From NCBI RefSeq assembly GCF_016106035.1, contig NZ_JADKPZ010000020.1, positions 1 to 34,022 of the forward strand: a DNA stretch of 34,022 nt, written 5' to 3'. The notes below the pieces were generated by a model. That model saw nothing but the letters and a program-made list of their open reading frames with translations. It did not search any database and was not told the DNA's origin. This document shows, piece by piece, positions 7,685 to 16,376 of this stretch. Within the stretch, counting starts at the first letter, position 1. Each line of letters starts with the position of its first letter. The translations under genes were made by a program, and so were the position numbers. Origin of the DNA: Arcobacter vandammei (lineage in GTDB: Bacteria > Campylobacterota > Campylobacteria > Campylobacterales > Arcobacteraceae).

Positions 7685-8170
7685 CATTTTTGGATATTTA
7701 AAAAACTCTAAATTTCCACTTTTTTCTTCTATATTTTCCCAAGATTTTACATCAAAATTTATCTTTAAAATTCCACTTGTTGGGATATTCTCTGTAAAAT
7801 TATCAATTAAATAATTTGTTAAATCATTTAGTCCTGGATTATGTCCAAATAGAAAAGCTATTTTATTTTTATTATCTATATTTTTAATAACTTTTAAAAG
7901 ATTTATATAAGGTGCTTCATAAATTGATTTATCAAAAATTATTTCTTCATTTTTATATTTAAATTCTTTTATAAAAAAATCTAAAGTTAATTTTGTTCTT
8001 TTTGAAGGAGATGAGATTATTAAATCTGGTGATTTTATAAGTCTTTTTAGAATTTTAGCCATAAAAGGAGCATCTTTTTCTCCTCTTTTATTTAAAGGTC
8101 GATCAAAATCTTTTAAGCTTGTATCTTTCCAAGATGATTTTGCATGTCTTATTAAAATTAACTCTTTCAT
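7673..8170 (-). CDS. SixA-type histidine phosphatase
   Basis: The 165-residue protein belongs to the histidine phosphatase (phosphoglycerate-mutase-like) superfamily. It has the RHAKSSW motif with the phospho-accepting His at residue 9, FDRPLNKRGEKDAP typical of SixA-like proteins, and a second catalytic His in FGHNPGLNDL. Small members dephosphorylate phosphohistidine on signalling proteins; the substrate here is unknown. AAGGA lies upstream of the ATG, and a TATAAT box is about 52 bases away on the same strand. Its C-terminus overlaps the dnaQ-like gene tail-to-tail. Confidence 0.85.
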   Translation of the reverse strand: MKELILIRHAKSSWKDTSLKDFDRPLNKRGEKDAPFMAKILKRLIKSPDLIISSPSKRTKLTLDFFIKEFKYKNEEIIFDKSIYEAPYINLLKVIKNIDNKNKIAFLFGHNPGLNDLTNYLIDNFTENIPTSGILKINFDVKSWENIEEKSGNLEFFKYPKMLSI

Positions 8171-8221
8171 ATTATAAAATATCCTTATTTAAAAATGATA
8201 AGTAAAACTTATTTTATTTCA

Positions 8222-8227
8222 ATTATA
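8222..8227 (-). promoter_or_regulatory. -10 box for the SixA-like gene
   Basis: On the reverse strand TATAAT (+ strand ATTATA) sits in the context AAGTATAATTG, 52 bases from the start codon. It falls in the 81-base gap after the 68-aa orphan, so the phosphatase can be transcribed independently of it. Confidence 0.5.
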
Positions 8228-8251
8228 CTTTAAAAATTATATAGCTATAAT

Positions 8252-8458
8252 TCACCTTTTAGGGTTTAAACTTGCTTTTAAAGTTTTGGGAAGATGAGCA
8301 AAAACCATAGAGCTATTTTTTATAAACTTATCATTTTTGAAAATTGCTATTTCTAAACTCATCTTTTGCTTATTGAAACTTAATAGTTTTATTGTCTCAT
8401 CTTTTTGTATAAATTCAAGATTTGAGCCTCTTAAATCTACTATTTTTTCTTTTGTCAA
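8252..8458 (-). CDS. Small hypothetical protein, 68 aa
   Basis: I do not recognise this protein. It is 68 residues, hydrophilic, and of mixed charge, with no membrane segment, Cys cluster or known motif. It begins with TTG at 8458, and AGGA lies 7 bases upstream on the reverse strand, a well-placed ribosome binding site that argues for a real gene. It is divergent from the SLAC1-type transporter (47-base gap between starts) and upstream of the SixA-like gene on the same strand. Its predicted beta-rich pattern (IVDLRGSNLEFIQ, KMSLEIAIFKN) is suggestive only. It could be non-coding. Confidence 0.55.
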   Translation of the reverse strand: MTKEKIVDLRGSNLEFIQKDETIKLLSFNKQKMSLEIAIFKNDKFIKNSSMVFAHLPKTLKASLNPKR

Positions 8459-8505
8459 GTTTAAATCCTAAATTTTCTTATAATTTTACTAAAAGAGGTT
8501 TAAAA

Positions 8506-9480
8506 ATGAGTGAAGAGAGTATAAAAGCAATTCCCTCAAATAGATTGCAGTTTTTTCCTATTATGATGTTTGCCACAATTATGGGGCTTGGTGGTCTTAC
8601 TTTGGTTTTTGAAAGGCTAAACCATATTTTTGCTTTTCCTAGTTTTTTTTCAGTAACTCTGATAACTATTACAACAGCTCTTTTTATCTTAATCTGTCTT
8701 ACATATTTAGCAAAAATAATAAAATATAAAGATGAAGTGAAAAAAGAGCTAAATCATCCAATTAGAATAAACTTTTTTGCAGCTAGTTCTATATCTATGC
8801 TTATTTTATCAGCTACATATAGAGAGTTCAACCTTGATATAGCTTCAATATTTTTCTATTTTGGAGCAAGTTTACATCTATTTTTAACATATTTTACTAT
8901 TAGATTTTGGATAAATAATAATCTTGAGATAGTTCATTCAAACCCTGCTTGGTTTATTCCTATTGTTGGAAATTTAATAGTTCCTATTGCTGGAGTTGGT
9001 TTTTTTGATAACTCTATTTTAATTTTTTACTTCTCTATTGGGATGTTTTTTTGGATAATTTTATTCTCAATTATTTTAAATAGAGTTATTTTTCACAATC
9101 CTTTTGCACCAAAATTTATGCCTACAATGTTTATTTTAATCGCACCTCCTGCTATTGGTTTTATCTCATATATAAAATTAACAGAAAATTTGGATTTTTT
9201 TGCTCAAATACTATTTTCTTTGGGTATATTTTTTACTATTTTAGTAGCCTTTTTATATAAAAATTTTGTAAAAATAAAATTTTTTATCTCTTGGTGGGCA
9301 TTTACTTTTCCTATGGCTGCTGTTACACTTAGTTCAATACTTATGTTTGAGCTTACAAAAAAAGATTTTTATAGCTATTTATCTTTTTTTCTAGCCTTTA
9401 TAACAACACTAATAGTTTTTTTAGTTGCTATACAAACTATAAAGCATATGTTTAAGAAAGAGATTTGTATAATGGAATAA
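8506..9480 (+). CDS. SLAC1/TehA-family anion transporter
   Basis: The 324-residue integral membrane protein has about ten hydrophobic segments. It matches the TDT/SLAC1-TehA family: an N-terminal RLQFFPIMMFATIMGLGGL, a GNLIVPIAGV segment in the middle, and SWWAFTFPMAA near the C-terminus. Members conduct small anions or C4-dicarboxylates across the inner membrane; the substrate is not determinable here. The start at 8506 is chosen over an upstream in-frame TTG because AGAGG lies 7 bases before it and the protein then begins in family register. It is followed after 23 bases by the aldo/keto reductase. Confidence 0.85.
   Translation: MSEESIKAIPSNRLQFFPIMMFATIMGLGGLTLVFERLNHIFAFPSFFSVTLITITTALFILICLTYLAKIIKYKDEVKKELNHPIRINFFAASSISMLILSATYREFNLDIASIFFYFGASLHLFLTYFTIRFWINNNLEIVHSNPAWFIPIVGNLIVPIAGVGFFDNSILIFYFSIGMFFWIILFSIILNRVIFHNPFAPKFMPTMFILIAPPAIGFISYIKLTENLDFFAQILFSLGIFFTILVAFLYKNFVKIKFFISWWAFTFPMAAVTLSSILMFELTKKDFYSYLSFFLAFITTLIVFLVAIQTIKHMFKKEICIME
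9468..9473 (+). promoter_or_regulatory. Intragenic -10 box for the aldo/keto reductase
   Basis: TATAAT preceded by TTTG lies inside the last codons of the transporter gene, 31 bases before the reductase ATG. The TTTGTATAATG string is identical to the one at 191-201. It may give the reductase its own transcript. Confidence 0.45.
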
Positions 9481-9503
9481 AATGCTAGAAAAGGCTTAAT
9501 AAA

Positions 9504-10523
9504 ATGGAATTTAGATATATAGGAAAAAGTGGTTTAAGAGTAAGTAGTTTATGTATGGGGACTATGACTTTTGGAAGTAGTACAGATGAAAAAGAGGCAT
9601 TTTCTATCCTTGATAGTGCTTATGATAGAGGAATAAATTTTTATGATACAGCTGAACTCTATCCCGTAAGCCCAAAAAAAGAGACTGTTGGTTTAACTGA
9701 AAAAATAGTAGCAAAATGGCTAAAAACAAAACCAAGAGATAGCATAATATTAGCCACAAAAATTGCTGGTGCTGCAAGTGGTTGGTTTGTGCCACCTGTA
9801 CGACATGGGCTTACAGCAATTGATAGTTTTCATATAAAAAGAGCAGTGGAGGGGAGTTTAAAACGACTTGAAACTGATTATATAGATCTTTATCAAATGC
9901 ATTGGCCAGATACTGTTGTGCCTATTGAAGAGAGTTTAAAAGCTTTTGATGACTTAGTTCGTGAAGGAAAAGTACGATATTTAGGAACTTCAAACGATAG
10001 TGCTTATGGATTAACAAAAGCAAATGAAACAAGTAAGAATAGGGGATTAGCTAGATTTGAGTCTATTCAAAATAATTTTTCACTATTGAATCCACGATTT
10101 CACGATGAATTATCAACTGTTTGTAGAAATGAAAAAATTTCACTTCTTCCATATTCACCAATTGCTGGTGGAGTTTTAAGTGGAAAATATAATAGCGATT
10201 TTGTATCTCCTGATGTACGATTTGCAATGTATCTAAAAAATAGCAATAAAAGAGTTCAAGCTATGGCACATAGATTTGTAAATCCTAAGACTTTAGAAGC
10301 TACAAAAGAGTATTTGATTTTGGCAAAAGAGCTCGGAATTTCGCCTGTTACTTTAGCAGTTGCTTACTCAAAAGAGTTTGATTTTGTAGCATCTACAATT
10401 ATTGGAGCTAGAAAACAAGAGCAGTTAAAAGAGAGTTTTGAAGCAATTGATTATAAACTAAATAAGCAAACTATGGAAAAAATAGAAGAGATTCAAAAAA
10501 ATATTCTTTATCCTATGGGTTGA
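9504..10523 (+). CDS. Aldo/keto reductase, Tas-like
   Basis: The 339-residue (alpha/beta)8 NADPH-dependent oxidoreductase keeps the full AKR catalytic tetrad: D48 and Y53 (FYDTAELY), K86 (ATKIAG) and H133 (QMHWPD). The stretch AELYPVSPKKETVGLTEK closely parallels E. coli Tas, placing it in that subgroup rather than among the sugar reductases. The natural substrate is unknown. It follows the transporter in the same direction, with a likely promoter inside that gene. The stop codon leads straight into a 30-bp perfect palindrome that ends the unit. Confidence 0.88.
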   Translation: MEFRYIGKSGLRVSSLCMGTMTFGSSTDEKEAFSILDSAYDRGINFYDTAELYPVSPKKETVGLTEKIVAKWLKTKPRDSIILATKIAGAASGWFVPPVRHGLTAIDSFHIKRAVEGSLKRLETDYIDLYQMHWPDTVVPIEESLKAFDDLVREGKVRYLGTSNDSAYGLTKANETSKNRGLARFESIQNNFSLLNPRFHDELSTVCRNEKISLLPYSPIAGGVLSGKYNSDFVSPDVRFAMYLKNSNKRVQAMAHRFVNPKTLEATKEYLILAKELGISPVTLAVAYSKEFDFVASTIIGARKQEQLKESFEAIDYKLNKQTMEKIEEIQKNILYPMG

Positions 10524-10554
10524 AGCTTTAATTTCTTAAGAAATTAAAGCTTTT
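10523..10554. terminator. Perfect 30-bp palindrome, bidirectional terminator
   Basis: Bases 10523-10552 are a perfect 15-bp inverted repeat (left arm AAGCTTTAATTTCTT) followed by TT, giving TTTT after the stem on the plus strand. It begins at the last base of the aldo/keto reductase stop codon and contains the last codons and stop (10536-10538) of the convergent DUF234 gene. One element therefore serves as the end of both genes. Confidence 0.75.
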
Positions 10555-11411
10555 AAACTCTTAACATTAAAAAGTCTTAAAGACTCATTTTTTAGATTTT
10601 TTACTTCAGTTGTATAGCCATTTTTTGTAAAAATAACTAAAATATCATAAGATATATCTTCACTTCTTAAATCTTCCAAAAATCTATTTAAATCACTTTT
10701 CTTGATTTTACTATCACTATATTTACAAAATCCAACAATAGTTTTGTTTGAAACTGTTTTTGCAACGATTGGAATTTGTATTTTTTCATCCCAAAATTGT
10801 CCGTGCTGTTTTATCTCTTCATCAAGAAGATGATTTTTTACAAAAGATAAAGCTAGTTCTTCAAAGATAAAATCACTAAAATCAGACTCTCTATTTTGAA
10901 ATTTTACTTTAAACTCATCATAATTGCCCTCTTTAATACCTTTATAAATAGGAGATACAAAAGCAAACCAAAATCTAAGAAATGGATTTACAAAAAGTAG
11001 TTTTTTTACTATTTTTTCACCTCTTTTTCCTAGTAAAAAGTGACTAGATGAATCAATATCTATTATCTCTTTTTCATACAAAGCATCTACACATTTCATT
11101 CCCTCTTCAAAGCTTACAAATGCTCTTTTAAAAGAATTTGTAGTTTTTCTATCACCAAGTGCAACTCCTGAAAGTACAGCATGATTTACAGAATATCCAC
11201 CTGTAAGGTAATTTATTTCATTTTTAAACTCTAAATAGTTGTTTAAAATATGTTTCTCTATTAGCTCTAAAATAGGTTTTGTTGTATCTATTTTTATATC
11301 AAGCCCACCAAATACTGTAAAGTATTTTATAGCTATTTGCATATCATCTATGCTGTTTTCTTTACAAAAATATTGAAATAGCTCTTTTATTGATTTATCT
11401 AAAATAATCAT
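10536..11411 (-). CDS. DUF234 domain protein lacking the AAA ATPase half
   Basis: The 291-residue protein resembles the C-terminal half of archaeal-type AAA ATPases of the DUF234 family. It has LGKRGEKIVKKLLFVNPFLRFWFAFVSP in the middle (compare the DNFLRFWFRFV consensus). A C-terminal part (about 200-291) starts with FWDEKIQIPIVA and continues VGFCKYSDSKIKK, the position where relatives carry a PD-(D/E)XK-like fold. No Walker A or B motif is present, so it is not an ATPase. Function is unknown. It lies 53 bases downstream of rpoD on the same strand, with its own possible promoter, and ends in the palindrome shared with the aldo/keto reductase. Confidence 0.7.
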   Translation of the reverse strand: MIILDKSIKELFQYFCKENSIDDMQIAIKYFTVFGGLDIKIDTTKPILELIEKHILNNYLEFKNEINYLTGGYSVNHAVLSGVALGDRKTTNSFKRAFVSFEEGMKCVDALYEKEIIDIDSSSHFLLGKRGEKIVKKLLFVNPFLRFWFAFVSPIYKGIKEGNYDEFKVKFQNRESDFSDFIFEELALSFVKNHLLDEEIKQHGQFWDEKIQIPIVAKTVSNKTIVGFCKYSDSKIKKSDLNRFLEDLRSEDISYDILVIFTKNGYTTEVKNLKNESLRLFNVKSLKALIS

Positions 11412-11442
11412 TTTTTATTTTGCCTTTTTTTAAAGCTAGAAT

Positions 11443-11448
11443 TTTATA
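11443..11448 (-). promoter_or_regulatory. Candidate -10 box for the DUF234 gene
   Basis: On the reverse strand TATAAA (+ strand TTTATA) sits between the rpoD stop and the DUF234 start, 32 bases from the ATG. A five-of-six match without a -35; read-through from rpoD is an alternative. Confidence 0.35.
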
Positions 11449-11464
11449 AGAATTTATGCAGAGA

Positions 11465-13339
11465 TTAACTCTCTACATAATTTTTAAGATTTTTCCCAAC
11501 TTTTGGGTGTTTTAATTTTTTAATAGCACTTGATTCAATTTGTCTTACTCTTTCTCTTGTAACACTTAACTCTTTTCCAATTTCTTCAAGAGTTCTATCA
11601 CTTGCATCTTCCATAAGACCAAATCTCATTCTAATAACTGCTTGTTCTCTTTCGTTTAATTGTCCAAGAATTTGGTCAATTTGACCTTGTAAATCCTCTT
11701 TCATAATATTATCAATTGGTGTTGGTGCTTTTTCATCTGGAACAAAATCCCCAAATTTACCATCATCATCACTTCCAATTGGTGCTTCTAAAGATACAGG
11801 CTCTTTTGTGATTTTAATTACTTGTTTTACTTTATCAACAGGTAATCCAACCTCTTTTGCAATCTCTTCAACATCAGGCTCTTTCCCATTTTCTTGAACA
11901 CCTTTTCTTATAATTTTATTTATACGATTTATTGTTTCAATCATATGAATAGGAATTCTAATAGTTCTTGCTTGATCTGCAATTGCTCGTGAAATTGCTT
12001 GTCTTATCCACCAAGTAGCATAAGTTGAGAATTTATAACCTTTTTTATACTCAAACTTATCAACAGCTTTCATAAGCCCAATATTTCCCTCTTGAATTAA
12101 ATCTAAGAATGGTAAACCTCTATTTGTATATCTTTTTGCAATAGAAACAACAAGTCTAAGGTTTGATTGAGCCATTCTAGTTTTTGAAGTATCTGTTATT
12201 TGTTTACCTCTTTTAATTTGCTCTAAAACGGCTTTTAACTCTTCAGGTGTTAAATCAAAACCATCTTTAGAAGCTTCCGCTGTTTGGAATAATTTTTTAA
12301 TTTCCATATATGTTGAAACCATTGTAGCTTCAGGAACCATTGCTGTTATTTGAACTTTTGATAAATTTATAATATTATCTAAAATCTTTTGGTGGTTTTT
12401 TTGTAAAGTTTCATTAAAAAGTGGAAGTCTATACTCTAATCTTTTTAACTCATCTTCAAAACCATCTTCGCTTTTTAGTGAAGTTTCCATAGCTTTTACT
12501 ATTTCAGTAATTAATTTTGATGTTGGACCTAAATCTAAAAGAGTCTCTTTAAGTTGTTTTTTCTTAAATGCAGTTGCAAGATTAAATGTCATCATATCAA
12601 CTTCATCTTCACTTTTTGCAGTCTCTTTTGCTTGAAATTTAAGCCACTCTTTTTTAGCTTTTTCAAGCTCTTTAAATGCTTCAATAATAGTTTGAGCTCT
12701 TTTATCTAGTTTTTTTTGTTTTGCCCCTGATAATTTTTTATCTTCCTCATCTCCATCATAATCATCAGAATCTTCATAATCATCAAGCTCCTCTTCTTCC
12801 TCTTCTTCTTCCGTTTCATCGTCGAAGTTTTTGAATAGCTCTTTTACTTTTCTTTCTCTATTTACTAATGGTTCTTTATACTCTAAAATAAAATCAATTA
12901 AGTATGGAACATAGCAAATAGCATCAAGAATAATATCTTCTCCAGTCTCTATTCTTTTAGAAATTTCAACTTCTTCATCTTTTGTTAGAAGTGGAATTTG
13001 CCCCATTTCTCTAAGATACATTCTTACAGGTGAATCAGATCTTGACCACTCCATAAGCTCTTTGTTTTTTAATAAATCAAACTCATCATCTTCAGCTTCA
13101 ATTAGCTTCTCTCTTTGCTCTCTTCTTTTTTTTGCCTCTTCATCATTTAAAAGTTTTGCTTGTTCTTGAGAGCTTATAACTGTTACATTATATAGTTGAA
13201 CAAGGGCAAGAATTTTTTTGATAGTTGCACCTGTTGGTGCTTTTGGAAATATCTTAATAATTTTTTCGTATGTAAGAACTGAATCTTTATACTCTTTGAT
13301 TAGTTGTTCAATAACCTTATTTATATCTTTTGTACTCAT
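11465..13339 (-). CDS. rpoD: Primary RNA polymerase sigma factor (sigma-70)
   Basis: The 624-residue protein has an N-terminal region 1.1, and region 1.2 at about 102-131 ([17 protein letters not shown]). A non-conserved linker follows, with an acidic block at about 173-200 holding an unbroken run of Glu. Region 2 reads [22 protein letters not shown] through [17 protein letters not shown]. Region 3 and region 4 follow, the latter ending in the -35-recognition helix [10 protein letters not shown] and KKLKHPKVG. It directs housekeeping transcription. A strong AAGGGAGG lies upstream of the ATG, about 12 bases away, and a TATAAT box stands in the divergent gap shared with leuD. Confidence 0.97.
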   Translation of the reverse strand: MSTKDINKVIEQLIKEYKDSVLTYEKIIKIFPKAPTGATIKKILALVQLYNVTVISSQEQAKLLNDEEAKKRREQREKLIEAEDDEFDLLKNKELMEWSRSDSPVRMYLREMGQIPLLTKDEEVEISKRIETGEDIILDAICYVPYLIDFILEYKEPLVNRERKVKELFKNFDDETEEEEEEEELDDYEDSDDYDGDEEDKKLSGAKQKKLDKRAQTIIEAFKELEKAKKEWLKFQAKETAKSEDEVDMMTFNLATAFKKKQLKETLLDLGPTSKLITEIVKAMETSLKSEDGFEDELKRLEYRLPLFNETLQKNHQKILDNIINLSKVQITAMVPEATMVSTYMEIKKLFQTAEASKDGFDLTPEELKAVLEQIKRGKQITDTSKTRMAQSNLRLVVSIAKRYTNRGLPFLDLIQEGNIGLMKAVDKFEYKKGYKFSTYATWWIRQAISRAIADQARTIRIPIHMIETINRINKIIRKGVQENGKEPDVEEIAKEVGLPVDKVKQVIKITKEPVSLEAPIGSDDDGKFGDFVPDEKAPTPIDNIMKEDLQGQIDQILGQLNEREQAVIRMRFGLMEDASDRTLEEIGKELSVTRERVRQIESSAIKKLKHPKVGKNLKNYVES

Positions 13340-13375
13340 AGATTTAGGAAATCCTCCCTTATAAAATAGTTGTAT

Positions 13376-13381
13376 ATTATA
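13376..13381 (-). promoter_or_regulatory. -10 box for rpoD
   Basis: On the reverse strand GGGTATAATATAC contains a perfect TATAAT (+ strand ATTATA), 37 bases upstream of the rpoD ATG. No obvious -35 is present. Confidence 0.55.
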
Positions 13382-13444
13382 CCCAAATAATTTAAATAAG
13401 AGATTAAGATGCTCTATTTAAAGAAAGTTTACTATAAATTTAGA

Positions 13445-13450
13445 TAAAAT
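13445..13450 (+). promoter_or_regulatory. Candidate -10 box for leuD-leuB
   Basis: TAAAAT in TTTAGATAAAATAAC lies 41 bases before the leuD ATG, in the 151-base gap divergent from rpoD. TATAAA a few bases upstream (near 13432) is an alternative. Confidence 0.4.
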
Positions 13451-13490
13451 AACAGCTTAATTATTGTCTAAAAAATTTTAAGGATAAAAT

Positions 13491-13991
13491 ATGAGTAAAA
13501 TTACAGGTAAAGTTTGGAACTTTGGAGCAAATATTGATACAGATGTTATTATAGCTGCAAGATATTTAAATAGTTCAGATCCAGTTCACTTAGCAAAATA
13601 TGTTATGGAAGATGCAGATCCTGATTTTCCAAAAAAATTACAAAAAGGTGATATTATCGTTGCTGGTGAGAATTTCGGATGTGGTTCAAGTAGAGAACAT
13701 GCTCCAATCGCACTAAAAGCAGCTGGTGTTGCAGCTGTTGTAGCTCCGTCGTTTGCTAGAATTTTTTATAGAAATGCATTTAATATGGGACTTCCTATAT
13801 TTGAACTACCTGAAAGTTTAGAGATAAAAGAGGGTGAAGAGATTAGTATTGATTTAGATAATGGAGAAATTACAAACAATACAACAAATAAAACTTACAA
13901 ATTTATACCAATTCCTCCATTTATGCAAGAGTTAATCTCAAGTGGTGGACTTATAAACTATGCAATTGATGAAATGAAAAAGGCAAACTAA
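13491..13991 (+). CDS. leuD: 3-isopropylmalate dehydratase small subunit
   Basis: The 166-residue aconitase swivel-domain protein partners with LeuC to isomerise 2- and 3-isopropylmalate in leucine synthesis. Diagnostic features are [18 protein letters not shown] near the N-terminus and [14 protein letters not shown] in the middle. The length is that of the shorter LeuD type. AAGGA lies 6 bases before the ATG. The stop overlaps the leuB ATG by one base (TAATG). leuC and leuA are not in the window, so the pathway genes are split on this chromosome. Confidence 0.94.
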   Translation: MSKITGKVWNFGANIDTDVIIAARYLNSSDPVHLAKYVMEDADPDFPKKLQKGDIIVAGENFGCGSSREHAPIALKAAGVAAVVAPSFARIFYRNAFNMGLPIFELPESLEIKEGEEISIDLDNGEITNNTTNKTYKFIPIPPFMQELISSGGLINYAIDEMKKAN

Positions 13992-15058
13992 TGAAAAACT
14001 ACAATTTATCAGTAATAAAAGGTGACGGAATTGGTCCAGAGATTGTAACAGAAGCTATAAAAGTTCTTGATGCAGTTTCAAAAAAATGTGATTTTACTCT
14101 ATCATATAAAGAGTATTTAATGGGTGGAATTGCTATTGATACAGTTGGTATTCCACTTCCTCAAGAGACAGTTGATGGAGTACTAGCAAGTGATGCTTGT
14201 CTGTTTGGTGCAATTGGTGGAGAAAAGTGGGATACACTTCCAAGAGATTTAAGACCTGAAACAGGACTTTTAAAGTTTAGAGAGGCTATGGGAGTTTTTG
14301 CAAACCTTAGACCTGCTATTGTTTATGATGAGCTTGTAAATGCATCAACTTTAAAACCAGAAGTTATCAAAGGTTGTGATATTATGGTTGTTCGAGAGTT
14401 AATTGGTGGAATTTATTTTGGAAAACCACGAGAGAATGATGGATTTAAAGCATTTAATACAATGGTATATACAAAACCAGAGATTGAAAGAATTTCAAAA
14501 GTTGCTTTTGAATTAGCAATGAAAAGAGATAAAAGAGTTTGCTCTGTTGATAAAGCAAATGTTTTAGAAGTTTCACAACTTTGGAGAGATACAGTAAATG
14601 AAGTTGCAAAATCTTATCCAGAAGTTGAAGTTTCACATATGTATGTTGATAATGCTGCGATGCAATTAGTAAGAAACCCAAAACAGTTTGATGTTATTGT
14701 TACTGGAAATATTTTTGGTGATATTTTAAGTGATACTGCTTCTATGGTTGTTGGTTCTATTGGATTATTACCAAGTGCAAGTACAGGTGAAAAAACTGCA
14801 ATTTATGAACCAATTCACGGATCTGCACCTGATATTGCAGGACTTGGAATTGCAAACCCAATAGCTACAATTTTAAGTGCTGCTATGATGCTAAGATATA
14901 CTTTAAATGAAGAAAAAGCAGCAGACATTATAGAAAAAGCTATAAAAGATGCACTAAAAGATGGATATAGAACGAAAGATTTAGCAGCATTTGATGCAAA
15001 AGAGGTTTTAAATTGTGTTGCTATTGGTGATAAAATAGTAGAGTATATCAATAAATAA
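13991..15058 (+). CDS. leuB: 3-isopropylmalate dehydrogenase
   Basis: The 355-residue NAD-dependent beta-decarboxylating dehydrogenase has [13 protein letters not shown] at the N-terminus, the substrate-binding arginines in [16 protein letters not shown], and [13 protein letters not shown]. The metal-binding segment [12 protein letters not shown] and the NAD-binding [12 protein letters not shown] near the C-terminus are also present. It oxidises 3-isopropylmalate in leucine synthesis. It is translationally coupled to leuD by a 1-base overlap and followed after 9 bases by the DHH phosphoesterase start. Confidence 0.96.
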   Translation: MKNYNLSVIKGDGIGPEIVTEAIKVLDAVSKKCDFTLSYKEYLMGGIAIDTVGIPLPQETVDGVLASDACLFGAIGGEKWDTLPRDLRPETGLLKFREAMGVFANLRPAIVYDELVNASTLKPEVIKGCDIMVVRELIGGIYFGKPRENDGFKAFNTMVYTKPEIERISKVAFELAMKRDKRVCSVDKANVLEVSQLWRDTVNEVAKSYPEVEVSHMYVDNAAMQLVRNPKQFDVIVTGNIFGDILSDTASMVVGSIGLLPSASTGEKTAIYEPIHGSAPDIAGLGIANPIATILSAAMMLRYTLNEEKAADIIEKAIKDALKDGYRTKDLAAFDAKEVLNCVAIGDKIVEYINK

Positions 15059-15067
15059 GGTTTGAAA

Positions 15068-15997
15068 ATGAGTGAAAAAAAGTTTAGATTAGTAACACGA
15101 AGTGATATGGATGGGCTTGTTTGTGGAACACTTTTAAAATATTTAGGAATTATAGATGAGATTACATTTGTGCATCCAAAAGATATGCAAGATGGAAAAA
15201 TTGCTATAACGCAAAATGATATTACAACGAATCTTCCTTATGTAAAAGGAGTAAATCTAGCTTTTGATCACCATTTTAGTGAAACTTTAAGAAATGAAAA
15301 ATTTGATAACCATATAATTGATCCAAATGCAGCAAGTGCAGCACAAGTTGTATATGATTACTATGGAGGAAAAGAGAAATTTCCTTCAAATTTTGATGAT
15401 ATGATGTATTGGGCAAACAAAGCTGATAGTGCAGATTTTACAATAGATGATATTTTAGAGCCAAAAGGTTGGGCATTGCTTAGCTTTTTAATGGATAGTA
15501 GAACTGGACTTGGAAGATTTAGAGATTTTAGAATTTCAAACTATGCACTAATGATGGATTTAATTGATTATTGTGCAAACCATAATATTGAAGATATTTT
15601 AAAACTACCAGATATTAAAGAGAGAGTTGATTTATACTTTAAATATGAAAAAGAGTTTAAAGAACAACTTTATAGATGTACAACAGTTCATAAAAATCTA
15701 TTAATTATTGATTATAAGGATGAAGAGATTATTTATCCTGGAAATAGATTTTTGGTTTATGCACTAAATCCTGAACAAAATATCTCAATCCATGCTGTTT
15801 GGGGTAAAGATAAACAAAATATAGTATTTAGTACAGGAAAATCAATTATTAATAAAAGTTCAAAAACAAATGTTGGAGAACTAATGCTTAAATATGGTGG
15901 AGGTGGTCATATGGCTGCTGGTGGATGCCAAATAGATATTGATAAAGCCAATATTGTTTTAGAAGAGTTAATTAAAAAAATAAATCAAGATGGATAG
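15068..15997 (+). CDS. DHH-family phosphoesterase
   Basis: The 309-residue protein has the metal-binding motifs of the DHH superfamily: SDMDGLVCG (residues about 11-19), the DHH itself in LAFDHHFSETL, and a C-terminal DHHA1 domain with GGGGHMAAGGCQI. Relatives include exopolyphosphatases, nano-RNases and c-di-AMP/oligonucleotide phosphodiesterases; which activity applies here cannot be told. ATG at 15068 is preferred to TTG at 15062 because AAGG at 15057-15060 is 7 bases upstream. It probably rides on the leuD-leuB transcript, with no obvious pathway link. Confidence 0.88.
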   Translation: MSEKKFRLVTRSDMDGLVCGTLLKYLGIIDEITFVHPKDMQDGKIAITQNDITTNLPYVKGVNLAFDHHFSETLRNEKFDNHIIDPNAASAAQVVYDYYGGKEKFPSNFDDMMYWANKADSADFTIDDILEPKGWALLSFLMDSRTGLGRFRDFRISNYALMMDLIDYCANHNIEDILKLPDIKERVDLYFKYEKEFKEQLYRCTTVHKNLLIIDYKDEEIIYPGNRFLVYALNPEQNISIHAVWGKDKQNIVFSTGKSIINKSSKTNVGELMLKYGGGGHMAAGGCQIDIDKANIVLEELIKKINQDG

Positions 15998-16003
15998 TTT
16001 TTA

Positions 16004-16038
16004 AGAGTTAAAAAGATTAAAATCTCTTTTTTAACTCT
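16004..16038. terminator. Hairpin between convergent DHH and HIT genes
   Basis: AGAGTTAAAAAGA (16004-16016) pairs with TCTTTTTTAACTCT (16025-16038) with one bulged base, and an 8-base loop lies between. The right arm contains a T6 run. It spans the end of the reverse-strand HIT gene (stop at 16017-16019), so it likely terminates both transcripts. Confidence 0.6.
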
Positions 16039-16376
16039 ACTATAAAATCTTCAAAAGAGGGCAAGTTTAAATTTGCATCTCTTTGTTTTACTCCCCACAT
16101 AGATTCAGGAAAATAGCTATCATTTTTAAATCTTGCCATTATATGAAAATGAACTTGTACTACATAGTTACCAAATGAGGCAATATTTATTTTATCAGGA
16201 TTATAAAACTCTAGCATAGTTTTTTCAATAATCTCTAAAAATTTAAGAATCTCCATTTTCTCTTCAAAATTACAATCTGAAAACTCTTTTGCACTTCTAT
16301 TTAAAAAGATTTTTAGCCAAGGAATTTCACTTTTTTCTATTTCAATTCTTATTAATTTATTTTTAAAAATTTCCAT
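16017..16376 (-). CDS. HIT-family protein
   Basis: The 119-residue histidine-triad-fold protein has INIASFGNYVVQVHFHIMAR, ending in the QxHxH version of the HIT motif. The first His of the classical HxHxH is replaced by Gln, but the nucleophilic His region is kept. A downstream FPESMWG parallels the WP-PVWG segment of the proteobacterial subgroup that shares the same Gln. The family hydrolyses or transfers nucleotides, often dinucleoside polyphosphates; the substrate here is unknown. GGAGA precedes the ATG by 7 bases. It is convergent with the DHH gene. Confidence 0.85.
   Translation of the reverse strand: MEIFKNKLIRIEIEKSEIPWLKIFLNRSAKEFSDCNFEEKMEILKFLEIIEKTMLEFYNPDKINIASFGNYVVQVHFHIMARFKNDSYFPESMWGVKQRDANLNLPSFEDFIVELKKRF

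Noticed and set aside
14454-14681. Reverse-strand open frame inside leuB (and many similar frames inside other genes)
   Set aside because: These are antisense shadows of well-identified genes, with no ribosome binding site and low-complexity Leu/Phe/Ile-rich translations.
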